64,000 nucleotides of DNA, taken from the NCBI RefSeq assembly GCF_918797505.1, contig NC_092794.1, forward strand, positions 70,841,345 through 70,905,344. The letters run 5' to 3'. The notes under the pieces were generated by a model, which saw only the letters and a list, made by a program, of their open reading frames with translations, ran no database searches and was not told the DNA's origin. Of the stretch, positions 24,396 to 36,502 are shown in pieces. Within the stretch, counting starts at the first letter, position 1; each line of letters begins with the position of its first letter. Position numbers and translations under genes: made by a program. The DNA comes from Bemisia tabaci (Eukaryota; Arthropoda; Insecta; Hemiptera; Aleyrodidae).

Positions 24396-24738
24396 GTGGT
24401 GCATTTTTCCCATTAGAGAGAAGAGGGCCATCAAAGAAAAGAGCCCCTCTAGAAATGTTAAAAAATAAGACCAAAGGCGCAGTTCCAGATGGGAACAGGA
24501 CGGATGCCTTGACCTTCCGGTCGCACAGGGCAAACGACCATCTAAGGACCGCACTCGGATCCACGCGAAGGAACAAGAATACGTATAGTCTTTTGCTCTC
24601 TTGCGCAAGAGGAAAGAGACAGACGTTCAAGGAAGGTTAGTTTTCTGGCTATTCACGACCACGGGTCAACGAAACCGAGCGGGCGCTGAAACTGATTTTG
24701 AGCCACGCGCTCATCACTCACACGGCCGACTACCCAGA

Positions 24739-24988
24739 CTCTCGTGCTAAGAAAGAACGTCGTATAAGCCTTTAGACGTTGCCAAGTTCCCTCTGTTAAA
24801 ATACGAATTTTTACGGAAATCTGTGAATGTGTCTCCTTCAATTTTTCAGAGAATTTCAATTACAATCGGATCTAAATTATCTGAAAGTTGCGAGAGAAAA
24901 AACTCACAACTCTTTTTAAAAATGAGCGTTTTATTGAAGGAAATTTGGCAACTCTCGAATGTTCATATGGCGTTTTTACTGACGGCAG
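24739..24988 (+). mobile_element. Family C MITE, copy 6 (damaged right end)
   Basis: 250 bp. The left tip is mutated to CTCTCGTGCTAAGA. At the right tip the TTCCTTAGCACGGCAG consensus is reduced to TTTACTGACGGCAG, a small deletion in the terminal repeat that may have immobilised it. Confidence 0.85.
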
Positions 24989-25634
24989 AGATAAACACAC
25001 AGGAGGAATGATGACAATCCGTGCTAACTCCGTCAAAACCGGCCGTCGAAGGTTACTTATGTTTATTTTTATTTGTCCTGTCAAGTGTGCCTATTGAACT
25101 TTCGGAAAGGTTTTTTTAATACTTGACTAGAATGAATCAGGCAGCTAGTTTTTTTTAATTTTTTTTTTCAAAGGCAGGATGTGTTGCGTCAGATTATTTG
25201 CCTACACACTACCGTAAAGAGGTCTTTGAATTGAACTCTGCAGAGTGTTTCGACATTAACATCATTCCGGGAAACAACACTTTTTACACAGAGTTTTGAG
25301 GCTGAAAATAACTGAAACATGAAATGATAAAGATCAGATGTCGGGGTGCTACTTTCACTGTATCGATTAAAAATACTATCATAAAAGGCTATATTGCGAC
25401 ACAACAGTCTTTCTACAATTTCCTCTCAGAAATTTCAGTCAATTTGTAGCAGTTTTATGACACATTTATAAAATCACGAGAATTCAACGGATTTCTAAGG
25501 GTTTGAAATGGATTTGGATGATTTTTGAGGGAGCGCAATTTATTACTTAAATTCTGCATTCTACATTATGCTGTCAAAATGAGGCATGATTTAGACCGAT
25601 GGTGTGCGAAACTGTAATTGGGCCGTCTTATATT

Positions 25635-25889
25635 CTGCCGTGCTACGATAAAACGCCGTAAGAACATTCGAGAGTTGCCAAATTTCTTAGCATTAACCGT
25701 GTATTTTTGAAGAAAATTATGCTTATTTTTCCTTGAAATTTTAAGGTTTTCCGGGAAAAAGTGTAAACAAAATTGTCTGAAAATAAATCGATGAAAAATA
25801 TTCACAATTTTCCAAGTAAATTCGTTTTATCTTGAAGGAAATGTGACAACGTCTGAAGGCTCTTACGGCGTTCTTCCTCAGCAGGGTAG
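25635..25889 (-). mobile_element. Family C MITE, copy 7
   Basis: 255 bp with exact TATT duplication at 25631-25634 and 25890-25893. Right tip GCAGGGTAG is slightly degenerate. Confidence 0.92.
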
Positions 25890-26265
25890 TATTGTTTCAG
25901 CATTAACAGCCTTTCAGTGAGGAAAGTATCGAAATTCTGGTCGGGGAATCGTGATGGCGTTTCGCAAGGGCTCTCAGTGTCAAAACCGCAATTAGAGCGC
26001 AGCTGAGGCGAACACTTGCACCTCGGGACATCGTAACCTTGCGCACTTGGCCAAAACGGCTGGCGAATTAAAAATATTTACAAAATAAATCACCAAAGTT
26101 GCGCAAAATCCTCTCGAGCCGGGAAAACGGGTTCGAGAGCCGCCCGCTTCGTGCAACATCGAGGATGTGAACGTAAAAGCTCGCTTCTCGTGCGCTTGCG
26201 CGTCGAGTTTCTGATTGGCTCTTGTCGCCAAGAATAAGAATTTCAACTCCTAACCGAGACTTATG

Positions 26266-26518
26266 CTGCCGAGCTAAGGAAGAACGCCGTATGAACATTC
26301 GAGAGTTGCCAAATTTCCTTCAATAAAATGTTTATTTTTGCGGAAAGATGTGAATATTTTTTCCTGAAATTTTCAGGGACTTCAGGTGAAATCGCGAACA
26401 AAATTATCTGAAAAATTGGAAGGAAAATATTTATAAGTTTACCAGAAAATTCTTGTTTTATCATAAGATATTTGGCAACGCCTGATGGTTCATACGGCGT
26501 TCTTCCTTAGCACGGCAG
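26266..26518 (-). mobile_element. Family C MITE, copy 8 (tandem pair, first)
   Basis: 253 bp, left tip CTGCCGAGCTAAGG, preceded by TATG. Only six bases (TATATG) separate it from the next copy in the same orientation. Both share the rare GCCGAGC variant at the left tip. Confidence 0.93.
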
Positions 26519-26524
26519 TATATG

Positions 26525-26777
26525 CTGCCGAGCTAAGGAAGAACGCCGTATGAACTTTCAAGAGTTGCCACATTTCCTCGGATAAGACATGTATTTTTGA
26601 CGAAATTTACGAATGTTTTTCCTTACAATTTTCAGATATTTCAGATTAAATTGCGAACAAAATAGTCTGAAAAATTGGAGGATAATAATTTACAATTCCC
26701 CCAATAAATTCGTATTTTATCAGAGGAAATTTGGCAACGCCTGAAGGTTCATACGGCGTTTTCCCTTAGCACGGCAG
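26525..26777 (-). mobile_element. Family C MITE, copy 9 (tandem pair, second)
   Basis: 253 bp in the same orientation as copy 8, with the same GCCGAGC tip variant. Preceded by TATG, followed by TGTG. The internal sequences differ, so the pair is not a fresh duplication. From 26778 to 27531 nothing is recognised. Confidence 0.93.
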
Positions 26778-27531
26778 TGTGGACCGGGACCTGACACCGA
26801 TGGTGTCATTGTCGCCCTCTGTCGAGATTGCGGTGTTTTCAAATTTCAAAATTTCGAGAGGAAATTGACGAACATTTTTTCGTAAAATGTTCTAAGGATG
26901 ATTTTAGTGACAAATTTCAGGAATTCAATACGATGGACTCATTTTCATTAAAAACCAGTTGGTCAGATATTTGTATTTTCACTGTTCTAGTTTTAGGATA
27001 GCTTAATTTTCATGTCAATTTGAGCATCAAGAGAGGAAAGTTATGCAGCGAAGGGACTGTATCATACACTTTCATTACGTTTTTCTGGCGATAAAAATTG
27101 GGTTTTAGAGGGAGAAATGCACTTTACGATGGATATTACAGCATTAAGTGACACTTCTGATGAAAGTCCAACTTTTAAAAAGAGCTTTTTCTCGTGAAAA
27201 ATTGTGGTAATGAAAAGCATCCGTAATACAGTTGAATTAAGATTTCATCCTTCAAACGTTTCTTTAAACCTAGGATTTAAAATAGAGATCTCTAGACAGG
27301 AATACCATCTGAAAATAAAAATTGGGCCCAAACCGCTTTCACCCTTTATTCAAAAACTTCGAAATTTCCTTTCTGTTAATTGTACACATACATACCATTT
27401 TCCACTTATTCGTAGCAGTTCAAGAGAAATTTCAAAGAATTTAATTTCCAACGAGTGAGACTACAGTTTCAATGAGTTCTCGCAAAATGCTGAAAAAGCG
27501 GAGATCCGTATCGTTGGTTTCGACCCTAGAA

Positions 27532-27786
27532 CTGCCGCGCTAAGGAGAAACGCCGTATGAGCATTCGAGAGTTGCTAAATTTCCTTCGATAAACTGTTTA
27601 TTTTTGAGGAAAGTCAGAAAGAAATTTTTCCGAGAAATTTTCAGATATTTTGGATTAAATTCCGAGCAAAAATATCTGAAGATTTCGAAGAAAAAAATTC
27701 AAAATTTTCCCGATTAATTCGGCTTTTGTCAAAGGAAATCTAGCAACGTCTAAAGGTCCATACGGCGTTTTTCCATTGCTCAGCAG
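27532..27786 (-). mobile_element. Family C MITE, copy 10
   Basis: 255 bp, left tip CTGCCGCGCTAAGG, right tip CATTGCTCAGCAG (diverged). No matching 4-bp flank. Confidence 0.88.
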
Positions 27787-28122
27787 AGTCGCCTTAAGCA
27801 GTCGACCTGATGTTGAAACCTGTTGTGTGAGCGCACCTTCACGAGTCGTGCGAAGTCGTCGAAGCGGTGGACATGGCATGGGTTTGTTCGACCGAGAGTA
27901 AAGCCAGAAACCAGTTCACTCCCCCTTACTGCCCCCCCTCCCCCCCTCCCCCCATAGAACAATCAGTACAACGGAGAGCACATGGGAGCTCGGGCATCGC
28001 TCCTTAGCGAAAGTTGAAAGTGCGCTTTCGATTTCAAAGGAGCGAGTTTGCGGTGTGCGAGTCGGCGACAACTTAATATGGCCTAATTAGTAAGGCGCTT
28101 CGTTTGCTCCTGTTCTGACGAC

Positions 28123-28358
28123 GCACGGTGGATTGAGTCGATAGGAGGGGTCGGACAAAATTTGGAAACTTTAAAACGCTTATAACCCCATTCATACGAA
28201 GCTTTGAGGTTTTAAAAAAGTTTTCAAGGGTTTCCTCGTGAAATTTTCTTCTAAAAGCACCCCTTAGCATTTGAAATGTGGCGAAATAAACATCAAAATT
28301 TGCAGTTTCAGTCAAAAATGTCATGTGCGACCTCTCTGATTGACGCGATCCACTGTGC
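28123..28358 (+). mobile_element. Family F MITE, copy 3
   Basis: 236 bp, ends GCACGGTGGATTGAG and CGATCCACTGTGC, followed by GAC, which also precedes it; this is a possible 3-bp target duplication. The interior matches the copy at 4076 (AAACTTTAAAACGCTTATAA). Confidence 0.9.
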
Positions 28359-28431
28359 GACGGTAGTCGGTAGCTCTGGGGCCGGATCGTTGGATTTTAA
28401 TCGGATCCTGAATGAATGCGGATGGCCCAAA

Positions 28432-28684
28432 CTGCCGTGCTAAGGAAGAACGCCGTAGGAACCTTCAAGCGTTGTCAAATTCCCTTCGATAAGAAACGAA
28501 TTTTCTGGTAAACTCATCAATATTTTTCTTCCAATTTTTCAGATAGTGTTGCTTACAATTCCGCCGAAAAGTCTTGACGATTGCGAGGGAAAATATTTAT
28601 GGATTTCCTCGAAAATGATCATTTTATCGAAGGGAACTTGACAACCCTCGAAAGTTCATACGGCGTTCTTCCTTAGCACGGTAG
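28432..28684 (+). mobile_element. Family C MITE, copy 11
   Basis: 253 bp with an exact CAAA duplication at 28428-28431 and 28685-28688. This is the only clear non-TA-starting duplication, showing that 4 bp rather than a TA dinucleotide is the duplicated unit. Confidence 0.95.
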
Positions 28685-30460
28685 CAAAGTTTGATGTACC
28701 TCGTTAGCTTGATGTTCCAGGTTCATTGACTGCCGTTGAAAATCCGATTTTTGGAACGTTGATACCTTGTAGGTCTTATCCACTCTCGCCTCGCCAAATA
28801 TATTCAACTTGAGCGAAACTTATTATGATATTTCGTAAAATTTAAGAGAGTTTCGGAAAGTCCTTTCACGTTAAAACAAAATTCATTAATTTGCCCATTT
28901 TTACTTACTCGCTCTCCTTGCGGGTAAAGAAAATATCACCCCTTCCTCCAACTTGAAATTTTATCATTCCTGGGCATTTTAAGGTGTTTGGGATAAAAGA
29001 AATCCATACCTACTTGATAAAAGTGTGTGTGCGTCCGTCTCGCGTCCCTGACCTCAACCCCTCTCCCCAAAAATTTCTTACGTTTGCACCTAGTATTCAT
29101 CAAAGTCTCCCACGCCCTCTTTCACTTTCCGTTGAATATTAGTTATTAGTATTATAAAAATAAATCTCACTCATCTTGGAGCTGTTTGTCGATGCCCCGC
29201 AATCTTGGAATCATCAAGGCAAATACCAGGTGACCTGCAAAGTCTATCTCATGCATTTTTTCTATGGTAGCCACCGATCCGTAATTACTACGATTCCAAG
29301 TTTCAAATAGGATGAATTCAAAAGAGGGACGCGGTAAAACGGGATAAGCAAGGAGGATATGAAAAATAAGAATATAATTTCGATAGAAACAACAGAACGG
29401 TAAGGTTACACGGAGGGGAAGTAGCTAGGAAGCAGCACTCCTTCTCTTGATTGAAAGATACTATAGAGCCGAGACGCCGAGAGAAGCAGGATTGACCCAG
29501 GCACTGACGACGTAAAAAGCGCCTTCAAATATGACTACAGCAACTCTCGCTACTTACTCATGGAGGCATCTCTCGCATCGTGCTCGTGTCGTCGTGTGCG
29601 GCGCGGCGGCGCGCATGCTTATTTGCACGATCATTAATCATTATAGATCAAGACTAATAACCGCGGGTCAACGAAATTACATTCAGCATAGTATTTTTTC
29701 CCCTCTATTTTGATTTCAGGATGGGTTGAATTTCTGCACGAATCAACGAGCATGACAAAAGAACGGAATAGAATATGAAGAAAATAAAAATACCAGTTAC
29801 GAACTTACCGATAAATAGTCTTACGGAAAAAACTCAATTTTAGAGATAGTTGAATATGGAGTCTCACCTGTAACAAGCAAATAATGAAGATATTAGCGAC
29901 TCAGCTACATAAAGAAGAAGGTAATCCCAGATACCCAAAATACATGAAACAGTAAAGTAAATGAAAAGAGGGTCACTTCACACAATTTTTGGGCGTGTTA
30001 AAACTTTCATCCACACTGAGAACCATTACTTAGACTGTTCAGCTGAAATTGATTGGAGGAATATGTCTTAACTGCGAATGATTTCATCCTAGGAATCCCA
30101 ATTAATTGTTTCTCTATTGATGTGTCGGAAATAACGGTTCAGGAAACCTATGAGTTAGGTTTTAATAGCATTTCGTTTTCTGGTAGCAGATTCCCTGTCA
30201 TCGTGATCAAAAATTGAAGTAACCTGCAACCTGAACACTTGAGATTTCCTTGATGTAAGTCGGGTAAATATCGAAATGACGACAATACTTTTTGCGTCCA
30301 AGTCAAGCTACGAGACTAATCCTGTTGGATCAACGACCTAATTTTTTCATATGCGTTCTTCCCCAAAATCTTTGACCATTAGACCCAACACTTGCACCCG
30401 AGTAAACAATCTTAAGTTACTCTTTTTTCCGAGAGTGAACCTAATCATTTTTAAGATTCA

Positions 30461-30502
<42 letters not shown>

Positions 30503-31225
30503 GCTATGACAAAAAGTTAACCAATACCGCCGATTTCCAAATAGACGATGGATACGGGAGGGAAGGGGAGGAGCACCTGGGTCTCCGGGCGTTGCATCGC
30601 GAGCAAGTTCACCGCGCGATCAAGGTCCAAGAGGCAGAGCATCGTCTTCTGAGTAGGTCACCGGCGTAAAGGGAAACGCAACCATCAGCATCAGCAACAA
30701 CCGCCGGTCGCCGGTTTAGTTGCCGCGATTGAAAAAAAAACAAATGAAAGTAGAATGGAGGGCCCAACGCGCCACCTCGTGTTGCCGCACCGCTGGGAAC
30801 TCGACGAATTTGTCCTGAACTGCTCATACGAAAACACTCGGTTTACACGGGACATTTGGCAATTCTCGTCTACAGCGACCGGCTACCGAGAATTGCTTTA
30901 TTGAGAGTGAAAATACTCTACAATAATACACTTTACACCCCCCCCCCCCTCCCCCCGGTATCCACGGATCATCACGCGCCGCAGACCACTTGTTACAGGA
31001 TGATCCGCTCTGCGTACACGTGCTCTGGTGTCTGATTGAGGGATTTATTTTATTTTTTTCTCGATACTTTAGCTCGACTGTGACGTTTTGAGTGCGATCT
31101 AGACGGAAGCTCTTTTGGTCAGTTGTTAGGAGGCGATGAACTATGTTTGGAGGGAGGAGGTTTCTTAGTAGGTATAGTAAAAAAAGCTAAGCCGATTTTT
31201 TTGCGCACGGTGCTATCTTTTTCCT
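28685..31225. other. No gene recognised; homopolymer tracts
   Basis: About 2.5 kb without a supportable gene. It holds a T homopolymer at about 30464-30500, a C run near 30938-30956 and a moderately GC-rich patch at 30550-30830. A 72-codon minus frame at 30609-30827 matches nothing known. Confidence 0.5.
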
Positions 31226-31358
31226 AATTGGACGTAATTCTATCAAACGGAACTATGTGCATTATGACATGAACCCTGTCAAGAACCATACATTCTTATG
31301 GGTTTCAGGGGTCATGTCTTAATGCACATAGTTCCGTTTGATAGAAATACGTCCAATT
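31226..31358. mobile_element. Family A palindromic MITE
   Basis: 133 bp; AATTGGACGTAATTCTATC at the left and GATAGAAATACGTCCAATT at the right. AATT at both tips is either the terminal repeat or a 4-bp target duplication. Confidence 0.9.
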
Positions 31359-31745
31359 GGTCGATCAAGTAGCCAATTAGAAAACGTCATTGCTTTGGCG
31401 CAACCTTGACTTTCTGATAACTTTGATAAATTATCGTGGTTTCCGGATGAATCGGGATATATCGCGGTGCAGGAAGTTTCCTCAAAAAAGAAAAAGGAAA
31501 AGGAAAAAAAAAGGAACCCAGAATTTTCTATAATTTTATGTTTTGTGGATTGAGGAGAAGGATGCAATTTTCAAAATCCTTCACACTGTTTAACATTTTA
31601 AAGTGAAATTCTGTGCCGGAGCCCAGCACTCAAATATTCCGAGGGATATGAATGAGAAGTGAAATGAAGATATGAATGAATCACGAAATCTATTTCCTTA
31701 CGGTGTAAAATCTACTCTTTTTTCGGAGTATCATACACTTTTATC

Positions 31746-31810
31746 ATGGGCGGATCCAAGGGGGGGGGGCGTGTAGGGGGTGCACCCCCTCCTCCGTTTG
31801 CCCGAAAACA
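31746..31810 (+). mobile_element. Possible DNA-transposon terminus
   Basis: GGGCGGATCCAAGGGGGG followed by GGGGGTGCACCCCCTCC resembles the GC-rich terminal repeat of hAT-type elements common in insects. No partner end was identified. From 31811 to 34267 the DNA is AT-rich with no supportable gene; an 85-codon plus frame at 33554-33811 is unassigned. Confidence 0.35.
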
Positions 31811-34574
31811 AGAGGGAGGAAAGTGGAAGACAGGAGTACAGGACGCATGTATTCGGATTTTTCATGACGAAATTGACTAAAACTGCTTGTTAAATGCTTT
31901 CAAATCTCGAAAATTTTCTGCGAGAAGCTTCCCGGACCACCTTACGCCCCCCCCCCCCCCCCCCGTTCGAAGTGTGCGGAATTGTGGATCCACCTGGTAC
32001 CAATTTCATTCCGCAAACATATCACTTTGGGTTTTTGGGCGCTGTATGATAGTTTATGGCGCTGAATTACAATCCTCGATTTTTAAAAGTGCACCCTGAA
32101 TACGCCGTGACCTTAAAAAATCGTGTGGATTTCAGGAAATCGGACAACCGGAGACAGTGCTCGACTCACTACTCAGGTACGGTTTGCAAAATGACAGTAG
32201 ACCTGGCGTGATGACATGTGGTCGGTGAGGCTGTAACCCTGGTCAACATGCAAGACCACGCGGTCATAGAAACGAGAGTAACTAGCCCGGAGAAGGAGAG
32301 AGTGTCTCAGTAACTCGGGATTGAAAGTGAATTCTAGCTTTGCAACTTTGCTTCAGCCTCCAGGATGAGTTATAGTCCGGCAGACCGGTCAGTGGTCACC
32401 TACGGAAGAGGATGGAGACAGGGGCGATCTCCGTTAAAGCGACTCAGCGAGGAAAGTAAAAGAAATATCGAAGGCAAAGAAATTGGAATGGGAACATTCA
32501 ACATCGCTGGGAATATGCTATCGGAACTGGTTTGAGGATATGCCTGCGATAAGGAAGGTGGTGAATAATAGAAATTCAATTATGATTCTTGTATTCTATG
32601 AGAAGTCTGATGCTTCAAGTCTTCTTTTGTTTTGATTTTCTCACTTTTTGTCATCTTTGATAAAGAAATTTACTAATTTTCAATGGCGTAAGATTATACA
32701 AGGTAGAATAATTTTATTTATTTCTTAATTTTATTTTGGGTCTAATTCATCCTCTATAACTGGGGAATTGTGGAAACTTGTTTTTGCAGCTAAACCGTTT
32801 TTGGGGTGATTCTAGAATGAACCACCCGATGGGATGAGAAATTTAGCGTGGTAAAACGATGAAACTCTTGTTAAACTAAAATAAAGATTTATTTGTGTGA
32901 TTAGTTAAGTCAAATTTAATATTGTCTGGTTGCATTTTTTTCTTTTATGTGTTGTTAATTTTTATAGAGAAATTCTCCATCATTTGTCAAGATATTCTGA
33001 AATTTTGTTAACAGAACGTGCGTTAAATTGTTTGAATTTTTTTAAGCAGAGTAAGACTTTCCTGGGATAGAAATGTCTCATTTTTGCTTTGAATTTAAGA
33101 TTTTTCATGAATATGAATTCTAAAATCGGTTAAAAGGGTGTGTAATATAATCATATTTTTAAATTTCAATCAGTAAAGTTGGTTTTCATTTTAATCCCAA
33201 CTTTCCAAAAGTAACAAAAGCTATTTTAAACTACTAAGAGACGAGAGAGGCAGTTTCCTATTGGAATAGAAACTGCATGCCGACTATTCCCTACTTAACT
33301 TCCGAGAAAGCAGAACTTGATTAAAGAAATTTTACACGTGAGATGTTTTTTTGAAAAAAAAACCGGTAAATTTTTAGTCTATACCATAGCATTAAATTTG
33401 AAAAGTAACGATTATTAGACCGTTCATGAAAATCGATTGGGTAAAACGATCAACTTTACTTAAAGAACTGTTTCTAACTAATCGGCTTGCTCGTTTGAAT
33501 TGCCTTCAGACTCGACTAGTACAGATATGTATACAAAATTGCGTCCTGCGTGAATGAAGGCGCCTTCAACAAGCAACTTGGTCCTCACTCTTGATGTGGA
33601 TATCAACGACACGAAACATGATCGGCGCGACGCACAGTTTGCCTTCATCACCTCCGATACAACTGTAAATGCGTATAGAATATTGCAGAACTCTGATTTG
33701 AAGGCGCTTGCGGATCGAATTATTTCCTGTGAGGAATTCGTTTATTTTTCACTCTCAACTACCTTCGAACAGCCTACATATTCCCTTTTGCAAGAAATGT
33801 TTTCAATTTAAGACAAACCTTGACGATATCAAGTTTGTTTGAGACCTTAGACAATGTGCCCTAAAAACGCGAGAGAACAGCGAGCCCTGTTCAAAGTAAT
33901 TTTCAGAACTTTTCACAGGTGGCTTCATACTTCATGAGAGCGAGCTTTCATCGCAACGCATGAGTAATTGTCTCCCTATTTTTTAAAACAATTATGAATC
34001 TCTTAACCTCAGTTTTGAAAATTCTGTTTGTCAGTCTGTCTTATTTATAGTAAGAAATCTATTCACATGGCTGGAATCACAAGTTCAAACTTTAATGCTG
34101 TTTGATTCTGAGACATTAAAAAGGTAGTTTGGTCGTTTTCGGTTTTGGTTCATTGCGGAAATTAATGATAAGTCTGTTTATGAGCATGTAGTCCAGTCAA
34201 TCTATCTATTTTCTGGGAAAATCAATATGTAGAAGGTTTCTTTGCGGAAACATGTCAAAATCGGCCACCAGAACTCATATCAAAAGTTTATCGGAATCGG
34301 TTGTCCGCTAAGGCCGTTATCTAGAAAAATGGGAGAGGGGGAATACGCTGCCGGCGACCGGTTTTTCGCTCATATCTAAAAAACAACCAATCCTACGGAA
34401 AAATGTCATGTACCTTATGGTAAGAGCACAACACTTCCTATTAGAAATATACTATATGTATTGATTAATTATTGACTTACTGTTGATGAGATATTGCAGT
34501 AGTTCTCCGCGGCTGGGAAAGTCAAATTTTGCTTGAAATCGCGCTTTTCCCACGAAATCTTTAATTATCTTAAA

Positions 34575-34651
34575 AGGACACATTTATGCTAAAAGAAACG
34601 ATAAGCATAGGGATTGCGTGTAACATAGTTCCTTTTAGCATAAATACGTCC
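34575..34651. mobile_element. Short family A-like palindrome
   Basis: About 77 bp: GGACACATTTATGCTAAAAG at the left and CTTTTAGCATAAATACGTCC at the right, with the shared ACATAGTTCC motif. It is an internally deleted relative of the A family. Confidence 0.65.
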
Positions 34652-35649
34652 ATATAAACATAGACCTAGCTGTATTTGAGATATATATGGTCTGGGTCTC
34701 ATCGCTGCAATTATATTGTGTGAAATTACTTGCGATTTTCTCCTCCATGAGCTTCCATCACATTTTTTTCGTTCGCGATCATATCACTTAAAAATATAGT
34801 TAGGGGTTTCGGAAGTTTTTCGTCAGTGCCAAATGATTTCCTCTTTGATTGTTGACTCTGTCATACGCACGATCTTCAGTCGCTTATCTCCTCGTTTATC
34901 GCACTATTTTGCATACCAGCTTTCTCGCGAAAACTTTTCTTTCCATTAGATTTAATCTAGTCTTTGTTATTAAGATGCATTTGCCGAATATTTCAAGTAA
35001 ATTTGACTTCAATGTCTTCTCTGAAGTATTTATGCTGGCTGTAGGCAATTCTTCCAATGAAAACTGATAATTGCTACAGGTATAGGTACGTTAAACCCAT
35101 CTCTAATTCTTCATTCAAATTTACATTATCCGTTTCAGTTTTCCGCAAATCAGAATGAAATCCATGATGAAACTTATCAGTGCATTCTGAATAGTGCGTT
35201 GCTGCGTGAGGAACCAGATCAGAACTATTTTCAACTCGTGTCTGTACCTATTTTTAGCCTAATCCTCCTCAATATTGTCAATTTTTTTAAGAAATGTGGT
35301 TTTACATTCTTAGGTGAGGACTTATTTACTTGTTTGCGCAAATCTGCCCTCATTTCCTGTTCAAACTTTTACGTGCAAATTTTTAATGGCAAAATAAACT
35401 CTGTCTCTTTGCGTCAAAATGTTCCTCCGATATAAGTCTCTTTTTCAAGGGAGAAAATTTACTCGCATTAGCTTCTGCTTCTTATTTTCATTTAATGTTC
35501 AATATTATTATTTATCTTTATTCAAATATTTTGTCTGCATTCTACATGAACCGTTTCATCAATTTTATCCAGCCATTCTTCAAATGTATCTCTCTTCTGT
35601 CACTACAGTTTCTTTCAAATCTAATGCTGGATCATAGTTTCTAATCTTG

Positions 35650-36065
35650 CCAAAAAGTGCGGCTCCCGGTCGACGCAAAACGCATATTAGCTTCTACAAG
35701 ACTGCCGGAATACTTCACGCATTGCGCGAAACGTAGGGACGCTATTAGTGGCGACGTCATCATAGGGATTCTCCATTATATCGAATTGGATCCAAACAAT
35801 AACATTGGCATAACCTCTTTCAATGCTACCAATGCGAAAAAATCGATAAATATCGCTTTTCTGTGACGTTGCACTAATAGCGTCTAGTGCGGTCGCCGGT
35901 CTCGGTGCGAATCGCACAGCGCCTACAAGACTACATGAATACTTCACGCATTGCGCCAAAAACAGTGCGGTCGCCGGTCGGTGCGAATCGCATAGCGCCT
36001 ACAAGAGTGGATGAATACTTCACGCATTGCGCCAAACACAGTGCGGTCGCTGGTCGCCGTAAAAC
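35650..36065 (+). repeat. Family Q tandem repeat, 75-76 bp unit
   Basis: Units beginning GTGCGGTCGC and containing GCGCCTACAAGA, GAATACTTCACGCATTGCG and CCAAACACA repeat at 35889 and 35966, with a partial third from about 36041. A diverged unit at 35650-35736 is separated from the rest by a nested MITE. Confidence 0.8.
35737..35884. mobile_element. 148-bp MITE nested in family Q array
   Basis: Terminal repeats GGACGCTATTAGTG and CACTAATAGCGTC, each followed inward by GACGTCA or TGACGT, flanked by TAG on both sides (35734-35736 and 35885-35887). A 3-bp duplication would fit the PIF/Harbinger type. Confidence 0.75.
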
Positions 36066-36382
36066 GCAAACGCAAACGAAAACCGTATGGTACAGAATGG
36101 AGATAATCCATATCTCACAAACTGGAAGTCACAAATTAATAAATGTACAGTGTTTCTAATAGGAAATGTTGTTCTCTTGGTAAAAGATCCATGAAATTTT
36201 TCCGCAGGATTGATTGTCTTTGAGATATGATCGAGAAACCGGTTACCGGGGGCAAGTTTCGGCCCCCGTCCCCATTTTTGAAGATGGTAGCCTTAGCGGA
36301 CAGCCGATTCCGGTAAACTTTTGATATGTGGTTTCATCTGAAATAGGGCTTACGATTATAGAATTACAGAAAATGTACGTAC

Positions 36383-36502
36383 CTGATCTGAGTCCTGGTT
36401 CAGTTTTGATGGCTCGATTAGGGACAGGGAATGTTGATGATTCATTATTGTTACTACTACTACTACTACTACTTCCAACCGTCGGAGGTGAGGATAATTT
36501 TT
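36383..36502 (-). CDS. Eip74EF: E74A-like gene, coding exon 5 (partial gene)
   Basis: A 120-nt exon following a good acceptor (TTATTTACAG|AA) and ending at donor TCAG|GTACGT. It enters and leaves in phase 1; the first codon is completed by the last base of exon 4 (GAA, Glu). It encodes about residues 187-226: EKLSSPPTVG, a seven-serine run, NNNESSTFPVPNR and AIKTEPGLRS. The serine run uses AGT repeats, so it is also a trinucleotide microsatellite. IKTEP-type motifs with serine- and asparagine-rich linkers are typical of the region before the ETS domain in E74 proteins. No following exon was found between 1 and 36382, so the DNA-binding domain is missing from view. Confidence 0.8.

Larger units (their letters stand above)
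34268..36338. mobile_element. 2.07-kb structure with about 245-bp inverted arms
   Basis: The left arm (34268-34510) and right arm (36094-36338) are inverse complements with moderate divergence. They share CATATCAAAAGTTTA, CGGTTGTCCGCTAAGG and ATTTCTAATAGGAAATG-like segments. The interior is AT-rich and includes family Q repeats, a nested MITE (35737-35884) and a short A-like palindrome (34575-34651). No transposase is visible; internal frames of 69-78 codons match nothing. It ends about 45 bp from E74 exon 5. It is either a non-autonomous long-inverted-repeat transposon or an inverted duplication of one repeat. Confidence 0.65.

Noticed and set aside
24261..24640. Overlapping frames of 106-115 codons on both strands
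   Set aside because: Begin in a truncated family L repeat; no protein similarity on either strand.
33554..33811. 85-codon plus-strand frame
   Set aside because: Locally less AT-rich than its surroundings, but no family, splice signal or partner exon; could not be defended as a gene.
35650..36065. Repeated units with short spacing, considered as CRISPR-like
   Set aside because: Units are contiguous and diverged with no unique spacers, and the host is eukaryotic; this is a tandem satellite-like repeat.
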